A DNA stretch of 64,000 nucleotides, taken from assembly GCF_016741775.1 (NCBI RefSeq), contig NZ_JAERRK010000025.1, forward strand, positions 1 to 64,000, given 5' to 3'. Below, piece after piece: positions 34,823 to 42,997 of this stretch. The position numbers and the translations under genes are program-made. Under the pieces are notes generated by a model. That model worked only from the letters and a program-made list of their open reading frames with translations. It was not told the DNA's origin and did not search any database. The DNA is from Streptomyces actinomycinicus (GTDB taxonomy: Bacteria; Actinomycetota; Actinomycetes; Streptomycetales; Streptomycetaceae). Numbering within the stretch: position 1 is the first letter of the stretch; every line of letters begins with the position of its first letter.

Positions 34823-36520
34823 TCAGTCGCTGCGGACCGAGCGCAGGTGTGCGCGGCCGCGCTCGCGCCGCTGCTTCTCCAGGATCTCCTTGGCCTTGAT
34901 GACGTCGCGCTGCCCCGTCTTGGGAGAGACCTGGTTACGGCGGGCCGCCTCGGCGCCGGACAGCTTCTTGCCGTCCGCCTCCGCCTCGATCAGCCACTGG
35001 ACGACGCGCTCGACCCGCTGGTCCTCGGTCAGCTCACTCACCGGCGTCTCGGCGACCTGTTGCTCGGGAACGCGCGCGGTGGCTTCGCCCGTGTCCGTAA
35101 CTGTCGCCTCCCAGGGCGTCGCATCCCCGTCTGCTCCGCCCGCGGCCGAACCGGTCGTGAAGTCGAAAGCAGTCTGGCGGGGCAGCCGGCCGCCGGCGGG
35201 GGGTGTGTCAGCTGCGGACGCCACGGGCGCGGGCACCGGCTCGGCTACTGGCGCGGCCTGGGATGGTGCGGCGGCCGGCGTGACCGATGGGGTGACCGAC
35301 GGACCGTCGAAGTACGAAGGCGCGGTGACCGATGCGGAGTGACCGACAGGATCGGTCATGCCGGCGGACGGGATGCCCGTGACCGACGGATCGGTCATCC
35401 ACTCCCCCGGGGTCTCGACGCGGTGCCGCAGCTCCCTCACGACCGGCACGAGTTCCCTCTCGACGATCGGGCCACCGTGCGACGGGTCGGTGATTCCGTA
35501 GCCGTCGGCGAGGAAGAGGGCGAACTGGCGGGCGGTGGGGAAGTCACCGTGCTGGTTGAGGTACTCGGCGTATGCCGTGGCGAAGCTGGAGTGCGAGTCC
35601 GCGGTCAGTCCCAGGACGGCTTCTTCGACCGGCTCTTCGGTAAGCGCCTCCGGCTGCGCGGCCACGGTCTCCTCGCCGGCCGTGGACGGGACCGGGTCTT
35701 CGTACCGGTGGTCCGAGGCTTCCTCGGTGGCCCTCCCGGCTTCCAGGGCCCGCTGATGTTCAGCGCTCGCAGGCGCGAGCGGCCTCGGATCGGTGACCGG
35801 CGACAGGCCGGCAAGGACGGGCATGGGCTCGTCGATCCCCGCTGCCGCCAGCCCGGCCGGCGCCGTCTCCGCGAGCGGCACCCCGTAGCGGGCAAGCCGC
35901 AGCGGCATCAGCGACTCCACCGGCGCCTTCCGTCGCCACGCCCGGCCGAACCGCGACCGCAGCCGTGCCTGGTAGACGAGCCGTTCCTGCTCGAGCCGGA
36001 TGACCTGGTCGTAGGAGCGCAGCTCCCACAGCTTCATGCGGCGCCAGAGAAGGAAGGTGGGGCCAGGTGAGAGCAGCCAGCGGGTGAGGCGGACGCCCTC
36101 CATGTGCTTGTCGGCGGTGATGTCCGCGATCCGGCCGATGGCGTGGCGGGCCGCCTCGACGGCGACAACGAACAGGACCGGGATGACCGCGTGCATGCCC
36201 ACGCCCAGCGGGTCCGGCCAGGCGGCGGCGCCGTTGAAGGCGATCGTCGCCGCGGTCAGGAGCCAGGCCGTCTGACGCAGCAGCGGGAAGGGGATGCGGA
36301 TCCAGGTCAGCAGCAGGTCCAGGGCAAGCAGGACGCAGATGCCCGCGTCGATGCCGACCGGGAACACGTAGGAGAAGTTCCCGAACCCCTTCTTCAGGGC
36401 CAGCTCGCGGACGGCCGCGTATGAGCCGGCGAAGCCGATGCTGGCGATGATCAAGGCGCCGGTTACGACCACGCCGATGAGTACGCGGTGCATCCTGGTC
36501 AGCTGCGGTGGCGCGGCCAC
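34823..36520 (-). CDS. DUF2637 (Spd-like) membrane protein (565 aa)
   Basis: The first 140 residues have four membrane helices (VLIGVVVTGALIIASIGFAG; ..GIDAGICVLLALDLLLTW; LLTAATIAFNGAAAWPD; VIPVLFVVAVEAARHAIG), the DUF2637 pattern found in streptomycete plasmid spread/transfer proteins. The rest is a cytoplasmic acidic linker and a C-terminal helical region (SELTEDQRVERVVQWLIEAE, SGAEAARRNQVSPKTGQRDV) resembling a small HTH. GGAGGGCAGGAG precedes the GTG. The DNA for residues near 375-415 carries TGACCGAT copies, read as MTDP or SVT. A role in intramycelial plasmid spread is inferred from family members. Confidence 0.75.
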   Translation of the reverse strand: MAAPPQLTRMHRVLIGVVVTGALIIASIGFAGSYAAVRELALKKGFGNFSYVFPVGIDAGICVLLALDLLLTWIRIPFPLLRQTAWLLTAATIAFNGAAAWPDPLGVGMHAVIPVLFVVAVEAARHAIGRIADITADKHMEGVRLTRWLLSPGPTFLLWRRMKLWELRSYDQVIRLEQERLVYQARLRSRFGRAWRRKAPVESLMPLRLARYGVPLAETAPAGLAAAGIDEPMPVLAGLSPVTDPRPLAPASAEHQRALEAGRATEEASDHRYEDPVPSTAGEETVAAQPEALTEEPVEEAVLGLTADSHSSFATAYAEYLNQHGDFPTARQFALFLADGYGITDPSHGGPIVERELVPVVRELRHRVETPGEWMTDPSVTGIPSAGMTDPVGHSASVTAPSYFDGPSVTPSVTPAAAPSQAAPVAEPVPAPVASAADTPPAGGRLPRQTAFDFTTGSAAGGADGDATPWEATVTDTGEATARVPEQQVAETPVSELTEDQRVERVVQWLIEAEADGKKLSGAEAARRNQVSPKTGQRDVIKAKEILEKQRRERGRAHLRSVRSD

Positions 36521-36874
36521 GTGCTCCTGCCCTCCTCCAGAGCCTCACTCCTGAACGGGCATCACACTCTCACGTGCGGCATCGTGAAGCAGCAGTTCGG
36601 TCGAGCGGAGCGTCCGATCGTCAACGAATAGTGATCATCTGCCCCGTTCGTGTCGGCTCGGTGTGGCCCAGTTCACTTAATTGATCTTGCTCTCGTTGTC
36701 CAGGATCAACCCCGGCACGGGAGCGCGGCGTTGGCCTCGCCTCTGCTCGAGTGGACTCCCCAATTGGGGAGTCGGGCCGATGGCCCAGAGATTCCAAGGG
36801 GCGGCGTGTGCCAGGATGCCGTGTGCCGCACCTCACCCGGGTGCGCACAAGTACGTACAAGGAGGCCTCTTCCG
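36521..36874. promoter_or_regulatory. divergent regulatory region upstream of parA-1
   Basis: The region lies between the minus-strand DUF2637 gene and the plus-strand parA-like gene. It is less GC-rich near 36,600-36,720, which would suit promoters, and carries the palindrome at 36754-36773 and the GATTCCAAGGG motif at 36790-36800. Position 100 bases upstream of the start fits autoregulation. Confidence 0.55.
36754..36773. promoter_or_regulatory. palindrome copy 1: ACTCCCCAATTGGGGAGT
   Basis: A perfect palindrome with flanking G and C (20 bp) about 100 bases upstream of the first parA-like start. GATTCCAAGGG follows 36 bases from the left end of the palindrome. Likely centromere-like site or operator. 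Confidence 0.8.
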
Positions 36875-37804
36875 GTGCTGAGCGATGCCGTGGATGCCGT
36901 CGAGCCACACGAGAACGCCGTCATGATCGGCACAGGCAAGGGTGGCGTCGGAAAGAGCACAATCGCCGCCCACAAGGCCGCCTGGCATGCGGCGCAGGGC
37001 CAGCGCACCCTCCTTATCTGTGTCACCAGCCAGGACGACGACGACCTGGGCATCGAGCGGTACGACCGGGGACTGCGCCCCGACGGAGCCTCGGTACTCA
37101 AGGGCGAAGGCCTCTACCGGGCGATCCACGACCGCACCGCCTTGCTGCCGGTCCGGGAAGTACGCCCCAACCTCGACGTCGTGCCGGGCGGGCCGGCCGT
37201 CGGTGAACTCCTGACCCTGCTGACCGCACGCATGCCCATCGAAGGCATCCACGTCGTCGCCTCCCTCCACCGGGCGATCGCCCCCATCGCCCCGTGGTAC
37301 GACCGCATCGTCATCGACAGCGCACCGGAACAGGACCCCCTCGAGCAGCTGGCGCTGACCGCGGCCCGATGGCTGTTCGTACCCACCCGCTCCGATGACT
37401 CCTCCATCGGCGGCATGCGGCGCATCGCCCGCAACTACAAACTCGTGCGCAGCCAGATCAACCCGCACCTCCAGGTCGCCGGGGCCTGCCTGTACGGGTC
37501 CAATCCGAGCGCCACGCAGCTTCACGAAGAGGTCCGTCGCGACGTGATCGAAGTACTCGGGGCGAGCACCCCGATGCTGTCGACGGTGGTCGGCTACCGC
37601 GAGATGCCGGCCGTCAACGCCCGCAAGAAGGGCCTGACCTTCCGCGAGTACGCGGACCTGCTGCCCACAAGCGCGAAGAGCTACGACGTGGCGGCCGGCC
37701 GCGCCGCAAGGGCCGATGTGGTGCCGGAGTCCATCAAGCCGCTGGCTAAGGAGATGGACGAGCTCAACGTGGAGATCGACTCATACTGCAGGAGGAATGC
37801 CTGA
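36875..37804 (+). CDS. ParA-family partition ATPase 1 (309 aa)
   Basis: Deviant Walker A KGGVGKS at residues 22-28 with the signature first Lys, a Walker B-type YDRIVIDSAPEQDPLEQLAL and an A'-like LICVTSQDDDDLGIERYDRG (the usual VDxDPQ is altered to TSQDDD). Length is normal for a ParA without an N-terminal HTH. AAGGAGG lies ten bases before the GTG at 36875, so the long upstream reading frame is not used. It is followed after one base by the partner gene. It would segregate the plasmid by binding nucleoid DNA. Confidence 0.85.
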   Translation: MLSDAVDAVEPHENAVMIGTGKGGVGKSTIAAHKAAWHAAQGQRTLLICVTSQDDDDLGIERYDRGLRPDGASVLKGEGLYRAIHDRTALLPVREVRPNLDVVPGGPAVGELLTLLTARMPIEGIHVVASLHRAIAPIAPWYDRIVIDSAPEQDPLEQLALTAARWLFVPTRSDDSSIGGMRRIARNYKLVRSQINPHLQVAGACLYGSNPSATQLHEEVRRDVIEVLGASTPMLSTVVGYREMPAVNARKKGLTFREYADLLPTSAKSYDVAAGRAARADVVPESIKPLAKEMDELNVEIDSYCRRNA

Positions 37805-37805
37805 G

Positions 37806-38798
37806 ATGGGCGCGTTCGACGACGACCCGACCGACGCAACCCGGCCGAAGGGCCTGCTGGGCAACGGACTGTCCACAGTGCTTCAAGAGGCCACCGTCGT
37901 GGTGAAGGCCCCGGTCGGCACAACGCTCGAGTCCATCCCCGCCCCCCGCCCGCCCGCCGCTGAGGGCGACCTCACCCCGGAAGAGGAGAAGACGTTCGAG
38001 GCCTGCAAGGCAGGCATGGACAATCTCCACAAAGCCTTCTGGATCGCGGGTAAGAGCCTCGAAACGATGGCGACCGGCAACCTTCACCGCAACTCCGGTC
38101 ACCCGAACTTCGCCGACTTCGTCTGGGTGCACTGGGAGATTTCCGAATCCCAGACCTACCGCCTGATGGACGAATGGCGCATCGGCGAGGCGCTGTCACA
38201 GATGGGCTGGCACCCGCGCGAGTCCCAGGTGCGGAAGTTGGTGGACATCAAGAACGCCGCCGGCAACACAGCGGCCGTCGCCGTCTACGACGCGGTGGCC
38301 CGTACGGGGAAGCGCGTGACGGCGAGCCTGCTCGAAGACGTCGCCCGCCGCCTTCCTCCCCTCACCCCTGAATCAAGCCCGGTTGAGATTGGGCAGATGG
38401 TGCGGGGCATCCTGGCCCCGCCGCCGCCCGCGCCTGCGCCAGCCACGAACAACGAGCTGGCCGCAGACACTGGAGGCGAACAGCCCGACCCGGCGGTCGG
38501 TCACGGCACCGAGGGCCCCGTTCACAACATCACGACGATCGGCGGCAACCCCGACTCCCCAATTGGGGAGTCCAGCGCACAGGCCAGTGATTCCAAGGGT
38601 TCCCCCGCAAGGTCGGCTGACCTGGAGCGGCTGAACGAGACGCTCGTCCTGCTGCGCGAGGCGGAGCGCGGCATCAGTAAGCCAGCCGTGCGGCGCGCCC
38701 TTGAGGCGGATCCGGCGGCTGCCACCGCGCTGCTGGCCGAGATCGAGAGCAGCCTCAACAAGATCGGCAGGACGGTTGCGGTGCGCCGCCCCGAGTAG
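37806..38798 (+). CDS. ParB-like partner of ParA 1 (330 aa)
   Basis: No classical ParB N-terminal motif is visible. The central part has an HTH-like stretch (SESQTYRLMDEWRIGEALSQ, then WHPRESQVRKLVDIKNAAG). The C terminus is helical (LERLNETLVLLREAERGISK). Immediate coupling to parA 1 (one base) and AGGAGG in the spacing region support the ATG at 37806. The palindrome lies within its coding sequence (38553-38572), so a DNA-binding partner could act on its own gene. The ParB role is inferred from position and size. Confidence 0.6.
   Translation: MGAFDDDPTDATRPKGLLGNGLSTVLQEATVVVKAPVGTTLESIPAPRPPAAEGDLTPEEEKTFEACKAGMDNLHKAFWIAGKSLETMATGNLHRNSGHPNFADFVWVHWEISESQTYRLMDEWRIGEALSQMGWHPRESQVRKLVDIKNAAGNTAAVAVYDAVARTGKRVTASLLEDVARRLPPLTPESSPVEIGQMVRGILAPPPPAPAPATNNELAADTGGEQPDPAVGHGTEGPVHNITTIGGNPDSPIGESSAQASDSKGSPARSADLERLNETLVLLREAERGISKPAVRRALEADPAAATALLAEIESSLNKIGRTVAVRRPE
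38553..38572. promoter_or_regulatory. palindrome copy 2, inside the ParB-like gene
   Basis: The same 18-bp palindrome sits in the codons for DSPIGES, and GATTCCAAGGG again follows 36 bases after its left edge (38589-38599), as at copy 1. Confidence 0.8.
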
Positions 38799-38858
38799 GT
38801 GCTGAAGACGCAAGGATGGGCGGGGCCGACAAGTGGCCCCGCCCATTCGTATCTCTGT

Positions 38859-39632
38859 CTATCGGGAGGTCCGCCGCCCAGGCAGGGGCGGAAGGAACGC
38901 GTCGAGTACGGCGTCGAGGAAGTCCGAGCGGTTGTCGAAGGCGTACGCGGCGGTGTACGCGTCGTACACGGCGAGTTCCTGCTGCGACGGGCGGAAGCTC
39001 TGCTGCACGCCGTGCTTGACTCCCCCACGGTCGACGCGACGGGCTGGCACCTCACCGAACAGGCCGTCGGGATCGTGGTCCTCTTCGCTGACCGGCTGCT
39101 GGCGGTGCCGTACGGCTTCACGCAGCCGCGGCCACAGGTTGTTTCGGTGGGCGTGAAGGAAGGCCCTTTTGACGACCACAGCGTTGGTGGGTTCCACCCC
39201 GGTCTCAACCTTCTGAGCCATTTGGTACCGGCCGAAGCGCTCCCGTACCTGCGGCTGCACCATGATCGTGCATTGGGTGGGGAGGTTACCTTCTCTCGCG
39301 GGCGTGCGCCCGATCTCGATCCGGCCGGCTGGAACGGCGTCCGAAGCGGGCACGGTGTCGACGGGGCTCGCCATGTGCGGAACGGCGGAGGGCAGCACGG
39401 GTTCCGCTGCCGTCGGCGCAGCGGGCGTCTCCTCTCCCCCGGTATCGAGAGGCCTGGTCTTCTCGGAGGCGGAGAGCGGCGAGCGGGCGGTGGGCGCGAA
39501 CGCGGCCAATGCCGCCTTGCTGTCGATGGCGAACGCGTCTAGAGCTGCGTCCTCGGGCAGTCCGCCCCGCAGTGCCGGTGTGTTCTCCGTGCCTACCTTG
39601 GTATCGCCGGTCGTGGTGGTGTCCTTGGTCAT
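38859..39632 (-). CDS. partner protein of ParA 2 (257 aa)
   Basis: The gene overlaps the second parA by four bases (ATGA), so it is its co-translated partner. The N-terminal half is Ala/Pro/Thr-rich and likely disordered. The second half holds a compact region with NLPTQCTIMVQPQVRERFGR and FGRYQMAQKVETGVEPTNAV, resembling the beta strand plus helix of ribbon-helix-helix DNA-binding proteins, and then helical segments to the end. Centromere-binding function is inferred. Confidence 0.55.
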   Translation of the reverse strand: MTKDTTTTGDTKVGTENTPALRGGLPEDAALDAFAIDSKAALAAFAPTARSPLSASEKTRPLDTGGEETPAAPTAAEPVLPSAVPHMASPVDTVPASDAVPAGRIEIGRTPAREGNLPTQCTIMVQPQVRERFGRYQMAQKVETGVEPTNAVVVKRAFLHAHRNNLWPRLREAVRHRQQPVSEEDHDPDGLFGEVPARRVDRGGVKHGVQQSFRPSQQELAVYDAYTAAYAFDNRSDFLDAVLDAFLPPLPGRRTSR

Positions 39633-40621
39633 CGCCGTGCCTTTCGGTTCGCGTCAGCCTGGTCGAGTTCCGCCTTCGCCTGCAGGACCTCCAGAGCCAG
39701 CGACCGGTAGTCGCCGGCCAGCGCCTTCATCGAGCGTCTAAGCGCGGGGTCCAGGTCGGGACTCGCGGCGAGCTCCTGCGGCACCTGCCCGTGGGTACGG
39801 CAGGCGACGGCAGCCGCTTCGACATGGCGGATGGTCTGCTCCATGACCCCGGCCGCACCGTTGAGATCGTGGGCGAGCTGATCCCTGATCTTCTGCTGGA
39901 CTCTGGTGGCCGCCGACGCCGTCGCGAACAGCACCACGCCCAGCAGCCGCAGCTGCGGGTTAAGACGCATGGCGACGGCGAACCGGCGAGCCACGGTCCT
40001 TAGCCCCTTACGAGACGAGGGGTCGGACCGGGTGGGGACCAAGGCCATGTCGCCGGCGACGAGCGCCTGCAGTTGCAAGGGTTCGGACCCGGGGGCGACA
40101 TCGAGGACGATGACGTCATAGAGGTGGCGGACGGCGTCGACGGCCGACGCGTACATCCCCATCCAGGCGAGCTGGTCCTCTGGGTCGTCACTGGTCGCGG
40201 CGGCGCGCCGCTGGCAATACAGCTCCTCGATCACATCCTGCAGTGCGCTTCCGCCGGGAACCACGTACAGGTTGGGCCGCGCCTCGCCGGTCGGGGTGAG
40301 AGGCTTGCCCTCGAGGATGGCGGCGGCCTGGGCCTGGCCGTCGTCTGCGAGTTCGGTGCCGGTGGTGCCGAGGTCCTCGCAGTGGTTGCCCTGTTCGTCG
40401 ATCTCGATGAGCAGGACCTGCAGCCCGGTCTTGGCGAGGGCGGCGGCGATGGCTGAGGACAGGCTGCTTTTACCGACCCCGCCCTTGCCGTTGATGATGA
40501 CGATGACCTTGCGGTCGTGGACGCCCTCGCTCATCAGCTGCAGCCGTCTACGCAGTGCGGCTTTGACGCGGCTGAGGTCGACGACGCCGAGCCTCACGGT
40601 ACGCAGAGGCACAAACATCAC
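39629..40621 (-). CDS. ParA-family partition ATPase 2 (330 aa)
   Basis: Deviant Walker A INGKGGVGKSSLSSAIAAAL with KGGVGKS at residues 46-52, an A'-type VLLIEIDEQGNHCEDLGTTG and Walker B-like LYDVIVLDVAPGSEPLQLQA. It has an extra basic N-terminal segment of about 35 residues. GTG 40621 and ATG 40618 are adjacent, so the start is uncertain by one codon. It is clearly different in sequence from ParA 1 and transcribed toward it. The palindrome at 40889 lies 270 bases upstream. Confidence 0.85.
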   Translation of the reverse strand: MMFVPLRTVRLGVVDLSRVKAALRRRLQLMSEGVHDRKVIVIINGKGGVGKSSLSSAIAAALAKTGLQVLLIEIDEQGNHCEDLGTTGTELADDGQAQAAAILEGKPLTPTGEARPNLYVVPGGSALQDVIEELYCQRRAAATSDDPEDQLAWMGMYASAVDAVRHLYDVIVLDVAPGSEPLQLQALVAGDMALVPTRSDPSSRKGLRTVARRFAVAMRLNPQLRLLGVVLFATASAATRVQQKIRDQLAHDLNGAAGVMEQTIRHVEAAAVACRTHGQVPQELAASPDLDPALRRSMKALAGDYRSLALEVLQAKAELDQADANRKARR

Positions 40622-40627
40622 ATCCCG

Positions 40628-40948
40628 TCAATTTACGGACATCATGTGATGGTCGAAGATATGGAGAACGGCGCGGACATCCGGGACGACACACAGGCAC
40701 ACCACAACCCGCTGGCCCTCCTTCGTCTGTTCGGCCCTGTCGAGTGCCAGACCAAGCCGCACCGCCATAGACACGAGAGTCGAAGACACGCCTAGCCAGC
40801 CGACTAGCGAGGCCCCTAGCGCACCGGCTACCGCGCTATCAGTCAGCGCAGAAGCGGCAATCGACGTGCTGCTGGCAGCGGTGCCGCCGACTCCCCAATT
40901 GGGGAGTTGCGCCCGCTGCCCTTGTGCCACAAGGGCAGCGGCCGACAA
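40628..40948 (-). CDS. possible small membrane protein (106 aa)
   Basis: The frame ends seven bases before parA 2. It has a hydrophobic middle (VAGALGASLVGWLGVSSTLV) and contains palindrome copy 3 in its 5' part (read as QLPNWGVG). Codon use is poor, there is no clear Shine-Dalgarno sequence, and it may be only a fortuitous frame over the regulatory DNA of parA 2. Confidence 0.25.
   Translation of the reverse strand: MSAAALVAQGQRAQLPNWGVGGTAASSTSIAASALTDSAVAGALGASLVGWLGVSSTLVSMAVRLGLALDRAEQTKEGQRVVVCLCVVPDVRAVLHIFDHHMMSVN
40889..40907. promoter_or_regulatory. palindrome copy 3, upstream of parA 2
   Basis: The 18-bp ACTCCCCAATTGGGGAGT is intact (40890-40907). CAAGGG at 40930-40935 falls at the same offset as the end of GATTCCAAGGG at copies 1 and 2, but the first half of that motif is not conserved. 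Confidence 0.75.
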
Positions 40949-41109
40949 TGCCCTGTCCTGTCTCGTGGAAGTCGAGTCCTCAATGCCTCAGCTTGCCTGA
41001 GACTCACTGGCCGCTGAGGCGCCCGGCACCCGGTGATCGGCCGCAGGCGGCGGCCTTGCAGCGCCCTCGGGCCGGGGACAGGAAAGGTCAGCTTCCGATG
41101 CGGCAAGGA

Positions 41110-41904
41110 CTACTTCACGCGTACGGGCAGAAGCTGGGTGTTCTCGAGGCCGAGCGCCGCGAGGGCCTGGTTGATGCTGGGGCGCAGGGGGTCGCCCTCG
41201 ATAAGGGGACTTACGACGGTAGCGGCTTGGAGCAGAGCCAGGGTCAGTTGAATGACGTCGGCGTGACCAAGTTCTGCCGCATCCTGCCTGATCTGCAGGG
41301 TGCCGTCGTCCATCTGCTCTACGTACGCGCTGGCGGTGGAGATGGTGGTGTGCGACAGCGAGGACAGGTGCGAGTACACCGGGTAGACCTCGGCAACGTC
41401 GTACCGGTCAAGCATGTCGTAGAAGTTCTTCAGCTCATGCTTGAGCTTGTCGTGGAGTGCCTGCTCTGCGGCAGTACGGGCGGGCGGGGCAGGCTGCTGT
41501 GCGGCGGCCTGTTCCAGCGCCGCCCGGAACTCGGCGGCCTGGGGCCAGCCGGTCTCCTCCAGCTTCTTGCACAGCTTCTCGCGTTCCTCGTCCCCGCGGG
41601 CTACGAGGGCATCCACGGCGGCATCGCCATTGTCCGCGAGCCAGTGGATGGCGTACGCGTGGTTCAGGATGTTCCGGACCAGAGGGGCAACCTCGACTGT
41701 GAAGCCCTGCTCGGTGAGCAGCAGGACTGCCTCGGCGGTGCGACAGATGAGGCGCCACCAGCTGTAGACCGGGCCGAACACTCGCACCTTGGACAGGGGG
41801 ACGCTGACGCCGTCCACGATGGCGTCCTCGGCGGCCTTGAGCAGATCAGCGGCTGTCGCGCGAGCCAGGTCGGCGGTCTTCTGGTCGTTCCTCAGCTTCG
41901 ACAT
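41110..41904 (-). CDS. DUF5677-like hypothetical protein (264 aa)
   Basis: A helical protein with the pattern of DUF5677: VYSWWRLICRTAEAVLLLTE, then APLVRNILNHAYAIHWLADN and VYPVYSHLSSLSHTTISTAS, with spaced Arg, His and Asp residues that may form an active or binding site. The family includes proteins near defence and stress loci, but no role is established. I chose the ATG at 41904 (MSKLRND); the longer frame is Pro/Arg-rich. It lies alone between the two palindromes at 40.9 and 43.0 kb. Confidence 0.55.
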   Translation of the reverse strand: MSKLRNDQKTADLARATAADLLKAAEDAIVDGVSVPLSKVRVFGPVYSWWRLICRTAEAVLLLTEQGFTVEVAPLVRNILNHAYAIHWLADNGDAAVDALVARGDEEREKLCKKLEETGWPQAAEFRAALEQAAAQQPAPPARTAAEQALHDKLKHELKNFYDMLDRYDVAEVYPVYSHLSSLSHTTISTASAYVEQMDDGTLQIRQDAAELGHADVIQLTLALLQAATVVSPLIEGDPLRPSINQALAALGLENTQLLPVRVK

Positions 41905-42088
41905 GGCAGGACTGTAGGGGAGTGGTCGGACCGTGACGACCGGTTTCACGGAGGCCTCGGGACGTGCTGCAACGCGAGCAAGAGTCAGACCAAGTACGGG
42001 CGGCCCGCGCATTCTGCTGGGCCGCCCGTACCCCAGATCCGTATGGCAGGCCGCGTGATCACGAGCGGGACGTGATACTGGCGTCCGC

Positions 42089-42895
42089 TCACGATCCGGT
42101 GACGTATGCGGCCGCGGCCGCATACGCGAGCTGGGCCTCCGCAGTGGACGCGGTTGGCCGTGCCGCTGTCGGCCGGCTTTTCCTCAGCTCCCGGACAACG
42201 GCCTCGACGTACGTTCCGAGGCTGACCAGTTGGGTGGGTGTCCGGCAGTCGGGAAGCACCGCGGCGATCTGGTCCAGCCAGAAGGTGACCTCCGCGTCGT
42301 CGTCCAGGCCGGCCCGGTGCTCGAGTAGGCGCTGCGCCACGGGCGCGAGCAGTGTGTGGCGTCGGGCCGCCTCTTCCTCGGCGCGCCGCTCGGCGGCGGC
42401 GCGGGCAGCTGCCTGCCGCTCGGCCTCGCGGACGGCTTCCGGGGTGCGGCGTACGGGCCGTTTGTCATGGGAGGCTTCGGTGAGGACGGCGGCTTGCAGG
42501 CGCTTCGCCTTGTTGTACGCCGCGCTGGGCATGTTCACGGCAAGCGGCGGCACCAGGTCGGCCCATGCAGCGCCCGCAGCCCGGGCGTGCTCGATCGCCT
42601 TCGCTTGGTGGATGTCCGTCTGCTCGCGAAGGTACTCCCAGAGCTTCACACGCGCGATCGCGGCCGTGCGCCGCGCTTCTTCTCTCTTCAGTGCACCCGC
42701 GTTGGCCTCGAGGTACAGCAGTGCCCCGAACAACTCATCGTCAGCGGGCATCTTGCCGATGTTCTCGTCCTCGGCGTCCTCGTGCAGCTGGCGCAGCTCA
42801 CAAACGACAGCTGCGGTATCGAGGCTGCCGATCCTGGCAGGCGGGTTGAGTAGCGGCTTTGTGGGAGCAGCCGACTTCCGGGAGGGACGTGCCAT
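42089..42895 (-). CDS. plasmid maintenance-type helical protein (268 aa)
   Basis: Strongly helical, with a long coiled-coil-like stretch from about 150 to 185 (EAVREAERQAAARAAAERRA) and conserved-looking segments KMPADDELFGALLYLEANAG and IARVKLWEYLREQTDIHQAK. No family I can name. The ATG lies just after a 53-base hairpin, and the palindrome of the partition set is 77 bases upstream, so it is probably regulated together with the ParA systems. A DNA-binding or centromere-associated role is inferred from context only. Confidence 0.6.
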   Translation of the reverse strand: MARPSRKSAAPTKPLLNPPARIGSLDTAAVVCELRQLHEDAEDENIGKMPADDELFGALLYLEANAGALKREEARRTAAIARVKLWEYLREQTDIHQAKAIEHARAAGAAWADLVPPLAVNMPSAAYNKAKRLQAAVLTEASHDKRPVRRTPEAVREAERQAAARAAAERRAEEEAARRHTLLAPVAQRLLEHRAGLDDDAEVTFWLDQIAAVLPDCRTPTQLVSLGTYVEAVVRELRKSRPTAARPTASTAEAQLAYAAAAAYVTGS

Positions 42896-42903
42896 GACGA
42901 TGA

Positions 42904-42956
42904 GCCTGCCCGCCGGGGGCGATTCACATTCTGTGAATCGCCCCCGGCGGGCAGGC
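42904..42956. promoter_or_regulatory. perfect 25-bp hairpin just before the 268-aa gene
   Basis: Arms 42904-42928 and 42932-42956 are exact complements around TTC, with an ATTCACA/TGTGAAT core. It ends nine bases from the ATG at 42895 and would sequester the only purine-rich RBS-like segment (GGGCAGG) on the minus strand. Confidence 0.8.
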
Positions 42957-42971
42957 GGTAAGGAGCAGTTG

Positions 42972-42997
42972 CTCGACTCCCCAATTGGGGAGTCGAG
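42972..42997. promoter_or_regulatory. palindrome copy 4, 26-bp version
   Basis: Here the 18-bp core is extended on both sides by CTCG/CGAG to a perfect 26-bp palindrome. It lies upstream of the minus-strand gene at 42089-42895. GATTCCAAGGG is absent. Confidence 0.8.

Noticed and set aside
36650..36874. N-terminal extension of ParA 1 by 75 codons
   Set aside because: The extension runs through the palindrome and promoter-like DNA, while GTG 36875 has a perfect RBS and begins a normal-length ParA.
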